In this document: positions 17,734-26,564 of the stretch, piece by piece
How positions within the stretch are numbered: position 1 is the first letter of the stretch
How the letters are laid out: each line of letters starts with the position of its first letter
Assembly (NCBI RefSeq): GCF_003432115.1
Contig: NZ_QWDC01000002.1
Location: 1,478,819 to 1,542,818, forward strand
Reading direction: 5' to 3'
DNA from: Mucilaginibacter conchicola
GTDB lineage: Bacteria; Bacteroidota; Bacteroidia; Sphingobacteriales; Sphingobacteriaceae
Length of the DNA: 64,000 nt
Translations under genes and position numbers: made by a program
The notes under the pieces: generated by a model
Databases searched by the model: none
The model's input: only the letters and a program-made list of their open reading frames with translations
Told to the model about the DNA's origin: nothing

Positions 17734-19281
17734 TTACTGCACTTCAAACATATTGTTGAAACTGCCACCATCAGGATAGTAACCACTGATCACCAGTCGG
17801 CCATTCTTAAGGTTCGTTATAGCTTTATCAATATCTTCAACGCTGTTTACAGGCTGCCTGTTGATTGAGGTGATGATAGAGCCTGTTGGGATCTCGGTAT
17901 CATCAAACAAACCACCACGACGCACTTGTGTAACCACAACACCACCGTTAACGCGGTATTTAGATTTTTGCTGTGCATTTAACGGTTGGAAACTTGCACC
18001 CAGTTTGTTGAACAGTTCCGAAGCTGATTTTGAGTTAGCAGCAGTTTTGTTAGCCGGAGCATCAGCCTTAAGCGTTACCGAGAAGTTTTTCTCAGCACCG
18101 TTACGCAAAACGGTCAGGTTAATTTTATCACCAGGCTGTAAACGTGCAACACGCTCTTGCAGGTCTGATGATTCGTAAACGGTATTGCCTTCAACTTTAG
18201 TGATAATATCACCTTGTTTAATACCGGCTTGCTCGGCACCACCACCTGCAACCAGGCTGTTTACGTACAGGCCATTGGTTTTGTCGCTGTTAACTTGTTT
18301 AGCAGCATCCGGGTCGCTCAGGTCGGCAAAACCGATACCTACATAACCACGTTTAACCGAACCATATTTCTTAATATCATTCAATACCTTTTTAGCCAGG
18401 TTAATAGGGATGGCAAAACCATAGCCCTCATAAGAACCGGTGTGCGATGCGATAGCAGCGTTGATACCGATCAATTCTCCCGCAGTATTCACTAATGCGC
18501 CACCACTGTTACCAGGGTTAATAGCTGCATCAGTTTGAATGAACGACTCGATACCTTTTTTCAAAGTAGGCGTCTCTTGCTGGCGTACAGGGTAAGGGCT
18601 ATCCTCATCATCCTCACGACCGATGATACCAATGCTGCGACCTTTTGCGCTCACAATGCCCGCCGTAACAGTAGAGTTCAGTTTAAAAGGGTTACCCACG
18701 GCCAATACCCACTCGCCAACTTTTACGGCATCAGAGTTACCTAATTTAACGATAGGCAGGTTAGTAGCGTTAACCTTAATTAAGGCAAGGTCGGTATTAG
18801 GGTCGGTACCTATCACTTTGGCCTCAAAGCTGCGGTGGTCATTGGTCACGATCTGGATCTTTTCGGCTTTAGCTACAACGTGGTTGTTGGTAACAATGTA
18901 ACCATCCGGGGAGATGATCACACCAGAGCCCGATGCCATCTGCGGGCCTTGCGGGCGCATACGGCCACCAAACATCTGCCCAAACATTTGCTCAAACGGA
19001 TCGCCACTGCCACCATCAGATGACTTGCTTGCGTATGTGGTACGGATATAAACAACGGCAGGCGTTGCTTCGGCAGCTGCCTGGGTAAAATCAGCCGTAC
19101 CGGCAGATGATACCAAATTGCTTTTCTCAGGATTGCTGGCAAAATAAACTTTCTGCTTATCCTCAATGCTCAAATTCTGGTCGTACTTGTTCTCGGCAAA
19201 CTTATACGCTCCCAAAGCGAGCGCGCCGCCTGCAAAGGCGGTCAGTAATGTTAAACCAAACTTTCTCATATTATTTCTCAC
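17734..19281 (-). CDS. degP: Do/DegP-like periplasmic serine protease
   Basis: 515-aa envelope protease and chaperone of the HtrA family. An N-terminal hydrophobic segment (7-25) acts as signal or anchor. The trypsin-like domain has the triad H134 (TNNHVV), D164 (TDLALI) and S259 (NPGNSGGAL). A glycine/methionine-rich loop (FEQMFGQMFGGRMRP) near residue 100 corresponds to the LA-loop region. Two PDZ domains follow (about 300-400 and 430-510), with GYVGIGF opening the first. A promoter-like motif lies 37 bp upstream and a strong terminator follows. The gene diverges from dapF. DegP, DegQ and DegS cannot be told apart from sequence alone. Confidence 0.93.
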   Translation of the reverse strand: MRNNMRKFGLTLLTAFAGGALALGAYKFAENKYDQNLSIEDKQKVYFASNPEKSNLVSSAGTADFTQAAAEATPAVVYIRTTYASKSSDGGSGDPFEQMFGQMFGGRMRPQGPQMASGSGVIISPDGYIVTNNHVVAKAEKIQIVTNDHRSFEAKVIGTDPNTDLALIKVNATNLPIVKLGNSDAVKVGEWVLAVGNPFKLNSTVTAGIVSAKGRSIGIIGREDDEDSPYPVRQQETPTLKKGIESFIQTDAAINPGNSGGALVNTAGELIGINAAIASHTGSYEGYGFAIPINLAKKVLNDIKKYGSVKRGYVGIGFADLSDPDAAKQVNSDKTNGLYVNSLVAGGGAEQAGIKQGDIITKVEGNTVYESSDLQERVARLQPGDKINLTVLRNGAEKNFSVTLKADAPANKTAANSKSASELFNKLGASFQPLNAQQKSKYRVNGGVVVTQVRRGGLFDDTEIPTGSIITSINRQPVNSVEDIDKAITNLKNGRLVISGYYPDGGSFNNMFEVQ

Positions 19282-19317
19282 TTTCTTAAATACTATAGTT
19301 TAATAACCTTAGAGGTT

Positions 19318-19350
19318 CAAATTTAATACCATATAGACGCAATTTACAAC
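19318..19350 (-). promoter_or_regulatory. Promoter-like motif for the Deg protease
   Basis: On the minus strand GTTG, 21 bases, then TAAATTTG, matching the Bacteroidota -33/-7 consensus. The -7 box ends 37 bp before the ATG at 19281. Confidence 0.55.
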
Positions 19351-19378
19351 AATAAGGTATGTGTAATAATGTTAAATA

Positions 19379-19412
19379 TTGTTAAAATGAGATAAACTCT
19401 CTGCTATATTTG
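19379..19412 (+). promoter_or_regulatory. Promoter-like motif for dapF
   Basis: TATATTTG at 19405-19412 fits the Bacteroidota -7 box; the nearest TTG is 23 bases upstream, slightly further than the usual 19-21. The GTG start of dapF is 49 bp downstream. Confidence 0.4.
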
Positions 19413-19460
19413 TTACTCGTTACTTTTTTAAATTTAACATCTACTGCTTAAAGTAAAATT

Positions 19461-20246
19461 GTGGAAATAAACTTTTATAAATACCAGGGTGCCGGCAACG
19501 ATTTTGTGCTGATAGATAATCGTGAAAATGCTATCAATTCGCTTGATAAAGAACAGGTTGCATTGCTGTGCGACCGCCGTTTTGGTATAGGTGGCGATGG
19601 CCTCATGTTGTTGGAGAACGAGCAGGGGTATGATTTTAAAATGGTGTACTACAATGCCGATGGTGCCGAGGGCAGCATGTGCGGAAATGGTGGCCGTTGC
19701 ATCGTTGCCTTTGCGAAGCGTTTGGGTGTGATAAACGATACGACAAAATTTCTGGCTACAGACGGTGTTCACCATGCCAAAATTTCAGAAAATGGCGAAT
19801 GGGTGAGCCTGCAAATGATAGACGTTGAGGAGATAAATAAAGACGGCGATGCTTTTGTGCTGAATACCGGTTCCCCGCATTACGTAAAAACAGCGGTTGA
19901 TCTGGCGGTTAAAGATGTGTATAACGAAGGCCGTGCTATCCGCAACAACGCAACCTATAAGCAACAAGGCATCAACGTAAACTTTGTTGAGAAAGAAGGG
20001 GAAGGTTACTTTGTACGCACCTTTGAACGCGGTGTTGAGAACGAGACCTATGCCTGCGGTACAGGTGTTACGGCAGTCGCATTGGCTATGGCCAAAAAGA
20101 ACGGTGAATTTGGTACCATCAGCACCCCGATCAGGGTTTTAGGCGGCGATCTAAATATCCGCTTCGATCACGACGGCGAAAAGTTTAGCAACATCTTTCT
20201 GGAAGGCCCGGCTAAGCTGGTTTTCGAGGGAGAGATAGTTTTATAA
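19461..20246 (+). CDS. dapF: Diaminopimelate epimerase DapF
   Basis: Converts LL- to meso-diaminopimelate for lysine and peptidoglycan synthesis, without a cofactor. The two catalytic cysteines are C74 in GSMCGNGGRC and C199 in YACGTGVTA. The N-terminus FYKYQGAGNDFVLID is typical. Length 261 aa is normal. The start is GTG at 19461 because the family N-terminus begins at once. A small secreted-protein gene follows 25 bp after the stop and may share the transcript. Confidence 0.96.
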   Translation: MEINFYKYQGAGNDFVLIDNRENAINSLDKEQVALLCDRRFGIGGDGLMLLENEQGYDFKMVYYNADGAEGSMCGNGGRCIVAFAKRLGVINDTTKFLATDGVHHAKISENGEWVSLQMIDVEEINKDGDAFVLNTGSPHYVKTAVDLAVKDVYNEGRAIRNNATYKQQGINVNFVEKEGEGYFVRTFERGVENETYACGTGVTAVALAMAKKNGEFGTISTPIRVLGGDLNIRFDHDGEKFSNIFLEGPAKLVFEGEIVL

Positions 20247-20271
20247 ATGACATTTTACAGGCATAAGAAAA

Positions 20272-20844
20272 ATGAAATTGATTAAGGTGGTGTTAGCGTG
20301 CTTTGTTATGTTCTCTGCATTTAACACCAATGCTCAAAGCACTAAACCAGTGTTCAGATCGTTAACGCACGTTTTATATCAGGTTGAGAGCGGGAAAATT
20401 ATTATTAAGCAATTATTTGATATTGATAGCGTGGGTAATACGCGTTTACAGTGTGTTTGGCCAAGAGGCATTTCAGATACAACTTATCTGTTAGCTGATG
20501 AAAAAGTGGCACTGCTTAATTCAATTTTTAATGATAGCAAACCGTTAGAAGATTTTGTAGCAAGGCGGCGGTTAAAAGCCGGTGAACATTTTCCCGGACC
20601 TTATGAGTATGTTAAATATGTTATGCCGAATGGAAAAACAGGAGAGCTTACTTTTGCTGCGCCGTTAATGGCAGATAATTTTAATCGGGCACTTGATCTC
20701 TTTATTTTCGCGGGGAAGTCTTTCCGGGATGGTGATGTTATTGAAAATGCTGAGCTGATACGCCAGGCAGAACTTTCACAAAAAAAGATAACCTACCTTC
20801 CTAAAATAGAACCACCACCGACAGTAAAGGACCTTAGGTTTTAA
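20272..20844 (+). CDS. Secreted protein of unknown function
   Basis: 190 aa with an N-terminal signal peptide (about residues 1-21, ending FNTNAQS). The mature part is a mixed alpha/beta, moderately basic protein with no recognised motif; SKKVAL-like catalytic residues are not evident. It starts 25 bp after dapF, so co-transcription is likely. The region is slightly AT-richer than dapF. Function is unknown. Confidence 0.7.
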   Translation: MKLIKVVLACFVMFSAFNTNAQSTKPVFRSLTHVLYQVESGKIIIKQLFDIDSVGNTRLQCVWPRGISDTTYLLADEKVALLNSIFNDSKPLEDFVARRRLKAGEHFPGPYEYVKYVMPNGKTGELTFAAPLMADNFNRALDLFIFAGKSFRDGDVIENAELIRQAELSQKKITYLPKIEPPPTVKDLRF

Positions 20845-20907
20845 CAACGGGCGAAAATCTGAAAATTCTTTAAAAGATAAAAGTCTGCTGCTCGTCTTCA
20901 CAGGTAT

Positions 20908-21582
20908 ATGCCAGATACAATGAAGTTGAGTATAATACTGACCGGTGCCACGGGGCTGGTTGGTGAAGGAGTTTTGTTAGAGTGCCTTGCCCATCCTGCA
21001 GTTGAAAAAGTTTTGATGGTTAACCGCAAACATTTCGATCTACAGCATCCTAAGCTGCGGGAATTAATAGTTCCCGATTTTATGGATCTTCACGAAGTGG
21101 AAGATATCCTGAAAGGTTACAACACCTGCCTCTTTTGCGCCGGTATCAGTTCCAACGGACTGAACGAGCAGCAATACAGCCATATCACTTACGATATCAC
21201 AATGAACTTTGCTGAAGCCCTGCTGAGCGAAAATCCTGATATGGTTTTCAATTTTGTATCAGGCGCACATACCGATAGCACCGAAAAAGGCCGTATGATG
21301 TGGGCCCGTGTAAAAGGCAAAACCGAAAATGCATTGCTGAAGCTTCCCTTCAAAAGCGTATACACCTTCCGCCCCGGTTTTATGAAACCCACCGAGGGGC
21401 AGAGGAATGTTAAAGGTTATTACAAGATTATCTCATCACTGTACCCGATACTAAAGGTGTTATTCCCAAGCGCTGTGCTTACCATGAAAGATGTTGGCAA
21501 GGCCATGATCAATGCTGCTATACGCGGGTATTACAAGCATGTTTTAGAGGTAAAAGATATCAAGACGCTGGCAGCGTTGTAA
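20908..21582 (+). CDS. NAD(P)-binding epimerase-like protein (atypical SDR)
   Basis: 224-aa Rossmann-fold protein. The N-terminal TGATGLVGEGVLLECL is the dinucleotide-binding glycine motif of atypical short-chain dehydrogenases (NAD-dependent epimerase or HTATIP2-like). FVSGAHTDS and MWARVKGKTENALLKL give the S and the K of the active-site region, with no clear YxxxK tyrosine. The more likely start is the second ATG at 20920 (MKLSIIL). Substrate is unknown. Confidence 0.8.
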   Translation: MPDTMKLSIILTGATGLVGEGVLLECLAHPAVEKVLMVNRKHFDLQHPKLRELIVPDFMDLHEVEDILKGYNTCLFCAGISSNGLNEQQYSHITYDITMNFAEALLSENPDMVFNFVSGAHTDSTEKGRMMWARVKGKTENALLKLPFKSVYTFRPGFMKPTEGQRNVKGYYKIISSLYPILKVLFPSAVLTMKDVGKAMINAAIRGYYKHVLEVKDIKTLAAL

Positions 21583-21592
21583 AATCTGATTA

Positions 21593-21699
21593 CCCCACGC
21601 GTCATTGCGAGGAACGAAGCAATCTCTTTGCTATACAGAGCCGTTCTGTAAGTAGGGGATTGCCACGTCGCTGTCGCTTCTCGCAATGACGTGGTGGGG
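21593..21699. repeat. Interspersed repeat, GTCATTGCGAGG family
   Basis: Starts CCCCACGCGTCATTGCGAGG and ends CTCGCAATGACGTGGTGGGG, giving a long inverted repeat at the ends. An inner pair GCAATC/GATTGC is also seen. It lies between the epimerase-like gene and the helicase. Confidence 0.85.
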
Positions 21700-21815
21700 C
21701 TCATCCACCCATGTTAATAAATTTTTAAGCAAAAATTTTTGAGTGCAGATTTTTTAATTTACGTTTGAATTTTTTCTTGTCGTAGCTTCCATTAATTTTT
21801 TACCTGAGAAACTTA

Positions 21816-24710
21816 ATGCTACGCGTAGACAGCACCAAGCCCTGCCAAATTATCTATTCCATCGCCCGTCACGATTACCTTTCGTACGTGATTGAGCCGC
21901 ATGTGGTACAGCTAAACCCCAACGGCGAGTTCTCGTTTACGCATCAACGCCTTTTCTCAAACACAGCCGAAGAATTTTCATCATGCATTGATGATGCCGA
22001 CCGTAAACTCATCAAAATTTTAGAGGATATGGAGCAGGGTAACATCATTAAGCGGTTCTACAAAAAGCCTATCCGCCCGTTCGAGTTTTTTGGGAAGATC
22101 TTTAACGACCAGCTTTTTGATACCATCCGCCCTAAAATAGAGAAGAAGATAGTTGAGGCTTTGGGGATGTTGGGCGACAAAGAGATCTATTTGATGAGCA
22201 AGGAAGGCTATCCCGCTGGCCGCAAACTGCACATTGCCGATGAGGCAGCTTCGGTGTTGTTCCATTTCCGCAGGAGCGAAGAAGAGATCCGTTATTTTCC
22301 TACCATCAAGTACCAGGGCATGCGCATCGAGTTCATGTTTAAGGATGCCGAGATCATCTGTAACCACCCTGCCTGGATGCTCCTGGATGATACGCTATAT
22401 TATTTTGATAAGGATATCGAGGGAAAAAAACTCCAACCTTTCCTGAACAAGCGCTATATCTCTATTCCAAAATCATCAGAGCATTCGTACTTCGAAAAAT
22501 TTGTTGCCCCGCTGATAGAGAAGCATAACGTGTATGCAGAAGGTTTTACTATCAATACAGAGAAGTATGATGCCATTGCCTGCGTAAAACCTATTTACGT
22601 GGAAGGCGGCACCTCACAACTGCAATTGTACTTTAAGTATGCCGGTTATGTTTTCCCTTACGGGGATGGCAGGCATATCTCCGTACGTATGGAGAAAACC
22701 GGCGACGATTACCTTTTCCACCGCATTAAACGCTCGGTAACATGGGAGAAAGGGAAGTTGCAACTGCTGGAAAACATGGGGCTGCAAACCACCTCATCGT
22801 TGTTCCAAAACCTGGAAGTAGCTGCCCATGATGAAGATGCCGACCGCTCGTTTCCCATTTTTGAGTGGCTTAACCACCACCATGATGAGTTGATAGAGAA
22901 AGGATTTGAAATTGAACAACCCGATGGGCAGAAACGCTACGTTTTTGGCAGTACCAAAATAGAACTTGAGGTAAGCGAAAATAACGACTGGTTCGATATC
23001 AACGCAGTGGTGTCCTTCGGGCCGTACCGCATCCCGTTCATTCAACTGAAGAACCACATCCTCAACCATAAAAAAGAATTTATATTGCCAAGCGGCGAAA
23101 TTGCCGTGATACCGGAGAGCTGGTTTGCTCAATTCGGCAACCTGCTGCACTTTAGCGAGGGTGGCGAAGAAATAAAACTGCGCCGCCATCACTTAGGTTT
23201 GGTGAACGATATATCGGGCGGCGAAATGGCCGAAGTAGCCATGAACCGTAAGCTGCAAAAGCTCACCGATTTTGAAGAGACCGAAGACGTGCCGATGCCG
23301 GTGAACTTTGCAGGCAGCCTGCGCCCTTACCAAAAGGCGGGTTACAACTGGTTCCATTTCTTAAAAGATTTCCACTTTGGCGGATGCCTTGCCGATGACA
23401 TGGGTTTGGGTAAAACTATCCAGACCTTATCGTTGCTGCAAAAACATAAAGAAGATGCTGAGAATGCGGGCGGTAAAAGTACCTCGCTGATCATCATGCC
23501 TACTTCGCTGATCTATAACTGGCTGAATGAAGCACGCAAATTTGCCCCGCAATTGCGCATTATGGTGCACACGGGCGCCTTCCGCTATAAATCGGCAGAG
23601 GTGTTTGCCAATTATGACCTGGTGATCACTACCTACGGTATCAGCCGGATAGATATTGAAATGTTTAAAGCATACTTTTTTGAGTATGTGATACTGGATG
23701 AAAGTCAGAACATCAAGAACGCTTCGTCAAAATCGTTCCAGGCCGTAAGGCAGCTCAAATCGCGCTTTAAACTGATACTGAGCGGCACACCGGTAGAGAA
23801 CTCGGTGAATGACCTTTGGACACAGATGTCGTTCATTAACCCTGGTCTGTTAGGCTCACAACAGTTCTTCCAGAACGAGTTTGTTACGCCGATAGAAAAG
23901 AAGAAGGACGAAGAGAAAGCCCGCAAGCTACAAGCCATCATCAAACCCTTTGTGTTGCGCCGCACCAAGGAGCAAGTGGCTACCGAGTTACCGCCAAAAA
24001 CCGAGAACCTGTTCTATTGCCAGATGAGCGAGGAGCAGGCCAGCGTGTACGATAAGGTGAAATCTGAATACCGTAATGAGTTACTGCGCAGCCTGGAAGA
24101 TGGCACTTTTGCTAAAACGCAGATCCAGGTTTTACAGGGCCTGATCAAACTTCGCCAGATAGCCAATCACCCGTCAATGATCGATTCTGATTACGAGGGC
24201 GACAGCGGCAAATTTGAGAACGTAGTGCACACCCTCGCCAATGTTTTGGATGGCGGGCATAAGGTTTTGATCTTCTCGCAGTTTGTAAAGCAGTTGGCCA
24301 TTTACCGCGAATATTTTGAACGCGAGGGTATCCCGTACGCCTACCTTGATGGCGGTACACAAAACCGCGGTGATGTAGTACAGAAATTTCAGCAGGATAA
24401 GAAAACGCAGATCTTCCTGATCTCGATAAAAGCGGGAGGTGTAGGTCTCAACCTTACCGAAGCCGACTACGTGTTCATCCTCGATCCATGGTGGAACCCG
24501 GCGGTAGAGCAACAAGCCATTGACCGTACGCACCGCATCGGCCAAACCAAAAACGTGTTCATCTATAAATTTATCACCAAAGATACTGTAGAAGAAAAGA
24601 TCCTGGCCCTGCAGCAACGCAAACTAAGCGTAGCCCGCTCGCTCATCACTACCGAAGAAAGTTTCATTAAGTCGCTTTCGGCAGATGATATAAAGGAGAT
24701 TTTGGGGTAG
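21816..24710 (+). CDS. SWI2/SNF2 family DEAD/DEAH-box helicase
   Basis: 964-aa ATP-driven double-stranded DNA translocase of the SNF2 superfamily. About 500 N-terminal residues are of unknown fold with an SNF2-associated layout. The motor begins with LRPYQKAGYNWFHFL, followed by Walker A DDMGLGKT, motif Ia MPTSLIYNW, Walker B DESQ (a variant of DEAH), motif III LSGTPVENS, motif V AGGVGLNLT and motif VI IDRTHRIGQ. This bacterial subgroup is common in Bacteroidota but its role, probably in transcription recycling or DNA repair, is not settled. It stands alone between two repeat clusters. Confidence 0.93.
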   Translation: MLRVDSTKPCQIIYSIARHDYLSYVIEPHVVQLNPNGEFSFTHQRLFSNTAEEFSSCIDDADRKLIKILEDMEQGNIIKRFYKKPIRPFEFFGKIFNDQLFDTIRPKIEKKIVEALGMLGDKEIYLMSKEGYPAGRKLHIADEAASVLFHFRRSEEEIRYFPTIKYQGMRIEFMFKDAEIICNHPAWMLLDDTLYYFDKDIEGKKLQPFLNKRYISIPKSSEHSYFEKFVAPLIEKHNVYAEGFTINTEKYDAIACVKPIYVEGGTSQLQLYFKYAGYVFPYGDGRHISVRMEKTGDDYLFHRIKRSVTWEKGKLQLLENMGLQTTSSLFQNLEVAAHDEDADRSFPIFEWLNHHHDELIEKGFEIEQPDGQKRYVFGSTKIELEVSENNDWFDINAVVSFGPYRIPFIQLKNHILNHKKEFILPSGEIAVIPESWFAQFGNLLHFSEGGEEIKLRRHHLGLVNDISGGEMAEVAMNRKLQKLTDFEETEDVPMPVNFAGSLRPYQKAGYNWFHFLKDFHFGGCLADDMGLGKTIQTLSLLQKHKEDAENAGGKSTSLIIMPTSLIYNWLNEARKFAPQLRIMVHTGAFRYKSAEVFANYDLVITTYGISRIDIEMFKAYFFEYVILDESQNIKNASSKSFQAVRQLKSRFKLILSGTPVENSVNDLWTQMSFINPGLLGSQQFFQNEFVTPIEKKKDEEKARKLQAIIKPFVLRRTKEQVATELPPKTENLFYCQMSEEQASVYDKVKSEYRNELLRSLEDGTFAKTQIQVLQGLIKLRQIANHPSMIDSDYEGDSGKFENVVHTLANVLDGGHKVLIFSQFVKQLAIYREYFEREGIPYAYLDGGTQNRGDVVQKFQQDKKTQIFLISIKAGGVGLNLTEADYVFILDPWWNPAVEQQAIDRTHRIGQTKNVFIYKFITKDTVEEKILALQQRKLSVARSLITTEESFIKSLSADDIKEILG

Positions 24711-24730
24711 TAACCCAATTTCAAATAATT

Positions 24731-24817
24731 GTCATTTCGAACGATAGTGAGAAATCTTCTGCTCGGGATACTTTCGGCGTAGAAGATTTCTCCTCGCTGT
24801 CGCTCGTTCGAAATGAC
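24731..24817. repeat. Interspersed repeat, GTCATTTCGAACGA subtype
   Basis: Inverted ends GTCATTTCGAACGA (24731-) and TCGTTCGAAATGAC (-24817). Inner GAAATCTTCT pairs with AGAAGATTTC. It is followed within 21 bp by a second, different element. Confidence 0.85.
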
Positions 24818-24837
24818 AAATCGGACTAAGAATGTAT

Positions 24838-24929
24838 GTCATTGCGAGGAGCGACAGCGACGAGGCAATCTCATAGACAGATTCGATATGCTTGCCCTAT
24901 GAGATTGCCACGCTATCGCTCGCAATGAC
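24838..24929. repeat. Interspersed repeat, GTCATTGCGAGG subtype
   Basis: Ends GTCATTGCGAG and CTCGCAATGAC are inverted, and inner GGCAATCTCATAG pairs with CTATGAGATTGCC. It lies right after the copy at 24731 and before the esterase stop. Confidence 0.85.
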
Positions 24930-24944
24930 ATTTATGATTAGTGT

Positions 24945-26477
24945 TTATTTCTTCTCCTTAGCTTTCTTTACCAAAAAATCCAGCGCTGCAGCATCAGCCA
25001 ATGGTTTGGCAGCAGGTTGCTCACCCAGATACATGGTTTGCCCGCCTTTTGCAGAGTACGCAGGCCACTTAGCCAGGCCCGCGCCATTCGGATCACCGGT
25101 TTTTACAAAGTTTACCCAGTAAGATGATGCCTCATCAGCCAGTTTGTTATCAATGGCTTCAAAAGGGCGGTTCACAAACTTGAGGTTGTTGAATATGTAC
25201 GGCACTTCGGCGGTATGAAAAGCGCCGTATTTTACAAATTCGGGTGTGGCAGGCATGCGGCGGGTAAAGCGGTACAGGTAAACCTTTCTGCCTTTTGCAG
25301 CCTGGATATTGGCCCAGGTATAATTTTGTATCCCGAAGGTCATATCGCGCGAGAGGTTGATCTGCGAGCGCTCTGCTTCAGCGTCAGTATTGCCGGGGAA
25401 TAGTTTCAGGAAATCGTCCGCATCAGTGCCGTATTGTTTTTGTGCATCGGCGCGATAGGCCTCAGCATTTTTCAGCTGACCGATAAAGGCATCGTCCTCA
25501 TTCCAGCCGGTAAGCAGGTTTACCGGGTTCTCTTTACCAGCGGCGAAGATGGCCGCGATGCTTTGCGGCAATACATAGCCGTCTACAATCGGCCTGCCGC
25601 CGAACTGTTTTAGCAGCTCATCGGTACTCAGTTTACGCAGGTCGGTCAGTGTTTTTGCACCCAGTTTCTCTGCCGTTTCCACGCCTGCTTTCTCGGCTTG
25701 TGCCAGTGTAGTGCCGCCAAACGGGCCGGCTATAAAATTAGCCCCGCTCTCGGCAATGGCATTCCTGAACAAACCTTTAGCCAGCGGCGATGCCACCAAA
25801 CTATTCACATTCATTGATCCTGCCGATTGCCCTGTAATAGTCACTTTTGTAGGGTCGCCGCCAAAGGCTGCAATATTTTTTTGTACCCATTTCAATGCGG
25901 CTATCAGATCCATCAAACCATAATTACCCGATGCATGATTGGGCGATTCTTTGGTTAATTCAGGATGAGCAAAGAAACCTAAAATGCCAACGCGGTAAGG
26001 GATACTTACCACAATAACGCCTTTTTTTGCCAGTGCTTCGCCATCATAAATGGGGGCATTAGTGCCGCCACTTACAAAGCCGCCGCCATAGATCCATACA
26101 AAAACAGGGCGTTTTTCGGTAGCTGCTTTTGCGCCTGTCCACACGTTAAGGTACAAGCAATCCTCGCTCAGCGGTTCATCTTTTATCAGGAACTCGCGGG
26201 TATAAACGCCAAACTCGTTAGGCTTGCTTTGTATGCCGCTTTTCGCAAAATCGATGCAGGCTTTTACACCGTCCCAGGGTTTTACAGGCTGCGGGGCTTT
26301 CCATCGTAAATCACCTACAGGCGGGGCAGCAAAGGGGATACCTTTGTAAATGCGGATGCTTTTATCTTCGCCCACCGTGCCCGATATTTTACCGGCACCG
26401 GTTTGTATAATAGCTGATTGTGCAGCTGCATTAAGGGCCGGCAGCAGGGCTGTGAGCAGGACGAACAGGCGTTTCAT
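24945..26477 (-). CDS. Secreted type-B carboxylesterase
   Basis: 510-aa alpha/beta hydrolase of the carboxylesterase/lipase family, exported through a signal peptide (1-20, ending NAAAQ). The oxyanion hole is GGGF (131-134), the nucleophile S218 in GQSAGS, and the base histidine is in AFHTAEVPYIF. EDCLYLNVW and YRVGILGFF are further family markers. The substrate may be a plant or glycan ester, in view of the GH3 gene next to it on the same strand. The two are separated by a perfect 14-bp hairpin, so they are probably separate transcripts. Confidence 0.92.
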   Translation of the reverse strand: MKRLFVLLTALLPALNAAAQSAIIQTGAGKISGTVGEDKSIRIYKGIPFAAPPVGDLRWKAPQPVKPWDGVKACIDFAKSGIQSKPNEFGVYTREFLIKDEPLSEDCLYLNVWTGAKAATEKRPVFVWIYGGGFVSGGTNAPIYDGEALAKKGVIVVSIPYRVGILGFFAHPELTKESPNHASGNYGLMDLIAALKWVQKNIAAFGGDPTKVTITGQSAGSMNVNSLVASPLAKGLFRNAIAESGANFIAGPFGGTTLAQAEKAGVETAEKLGAKTLTDLRKLSTDELLKQFGGRPIVDGYVLPQSIAAIFAAGKENPVNLLTGWNEDDAFIGQLKNAEAYRADAQKQYGTDADDFLKLFPGNTDAEAERSQINLSRDMTFGIQNYTWANIQAAKGRKVYLYRFTRRMPATPEFVKYGAFHTAEVPYIFNNLKFVNRPFEAIDNKLADEASSYWVNFVKTGDPNGAGLAKWPAYSAKGGQTMYLGEQPAAKPLADAAALDFLVKKAKEKK

Positions 26478-26507
26478 GTATTTTAATTTAGGTTTGTAAT
26501 GAAGAAA

Positions 26508-26547
26508 CTAAGGCGCAAAGTTTTAATAATGTGACTTTGCGCCTTAG
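26508..26547 (-). terminator. Hairpin between GH3 gene and esterase
   Basis: CTAAGGCGCAAAGT (26508-26521) is exactly complementary to ACTTTGCGCCTTAG (26534-26547) with a 12-base loop. On the minus strand it follows the GH3 stop by about 18 bp and has TTTCTT after the stem, fitting a terminator of the GH3 gene. Confidence 0.78.
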
Positions 26548-26564
26548 CGAAAATGTAGCTTAAG

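Noticed and set aside
21816..24710. SNF2 helicase as part of a DISARM- or similar defence system
   Set aside because: No methyltransferase, PLD or DUF1998 neighbour; flanking genes are ordinary and the base composition matches the core genome.
24731..24929. Possible CRISPR array
   Set aside because: Two palindromic elements are adjacent but differ in sequence, have no equal spacers and no cas genes nearby.
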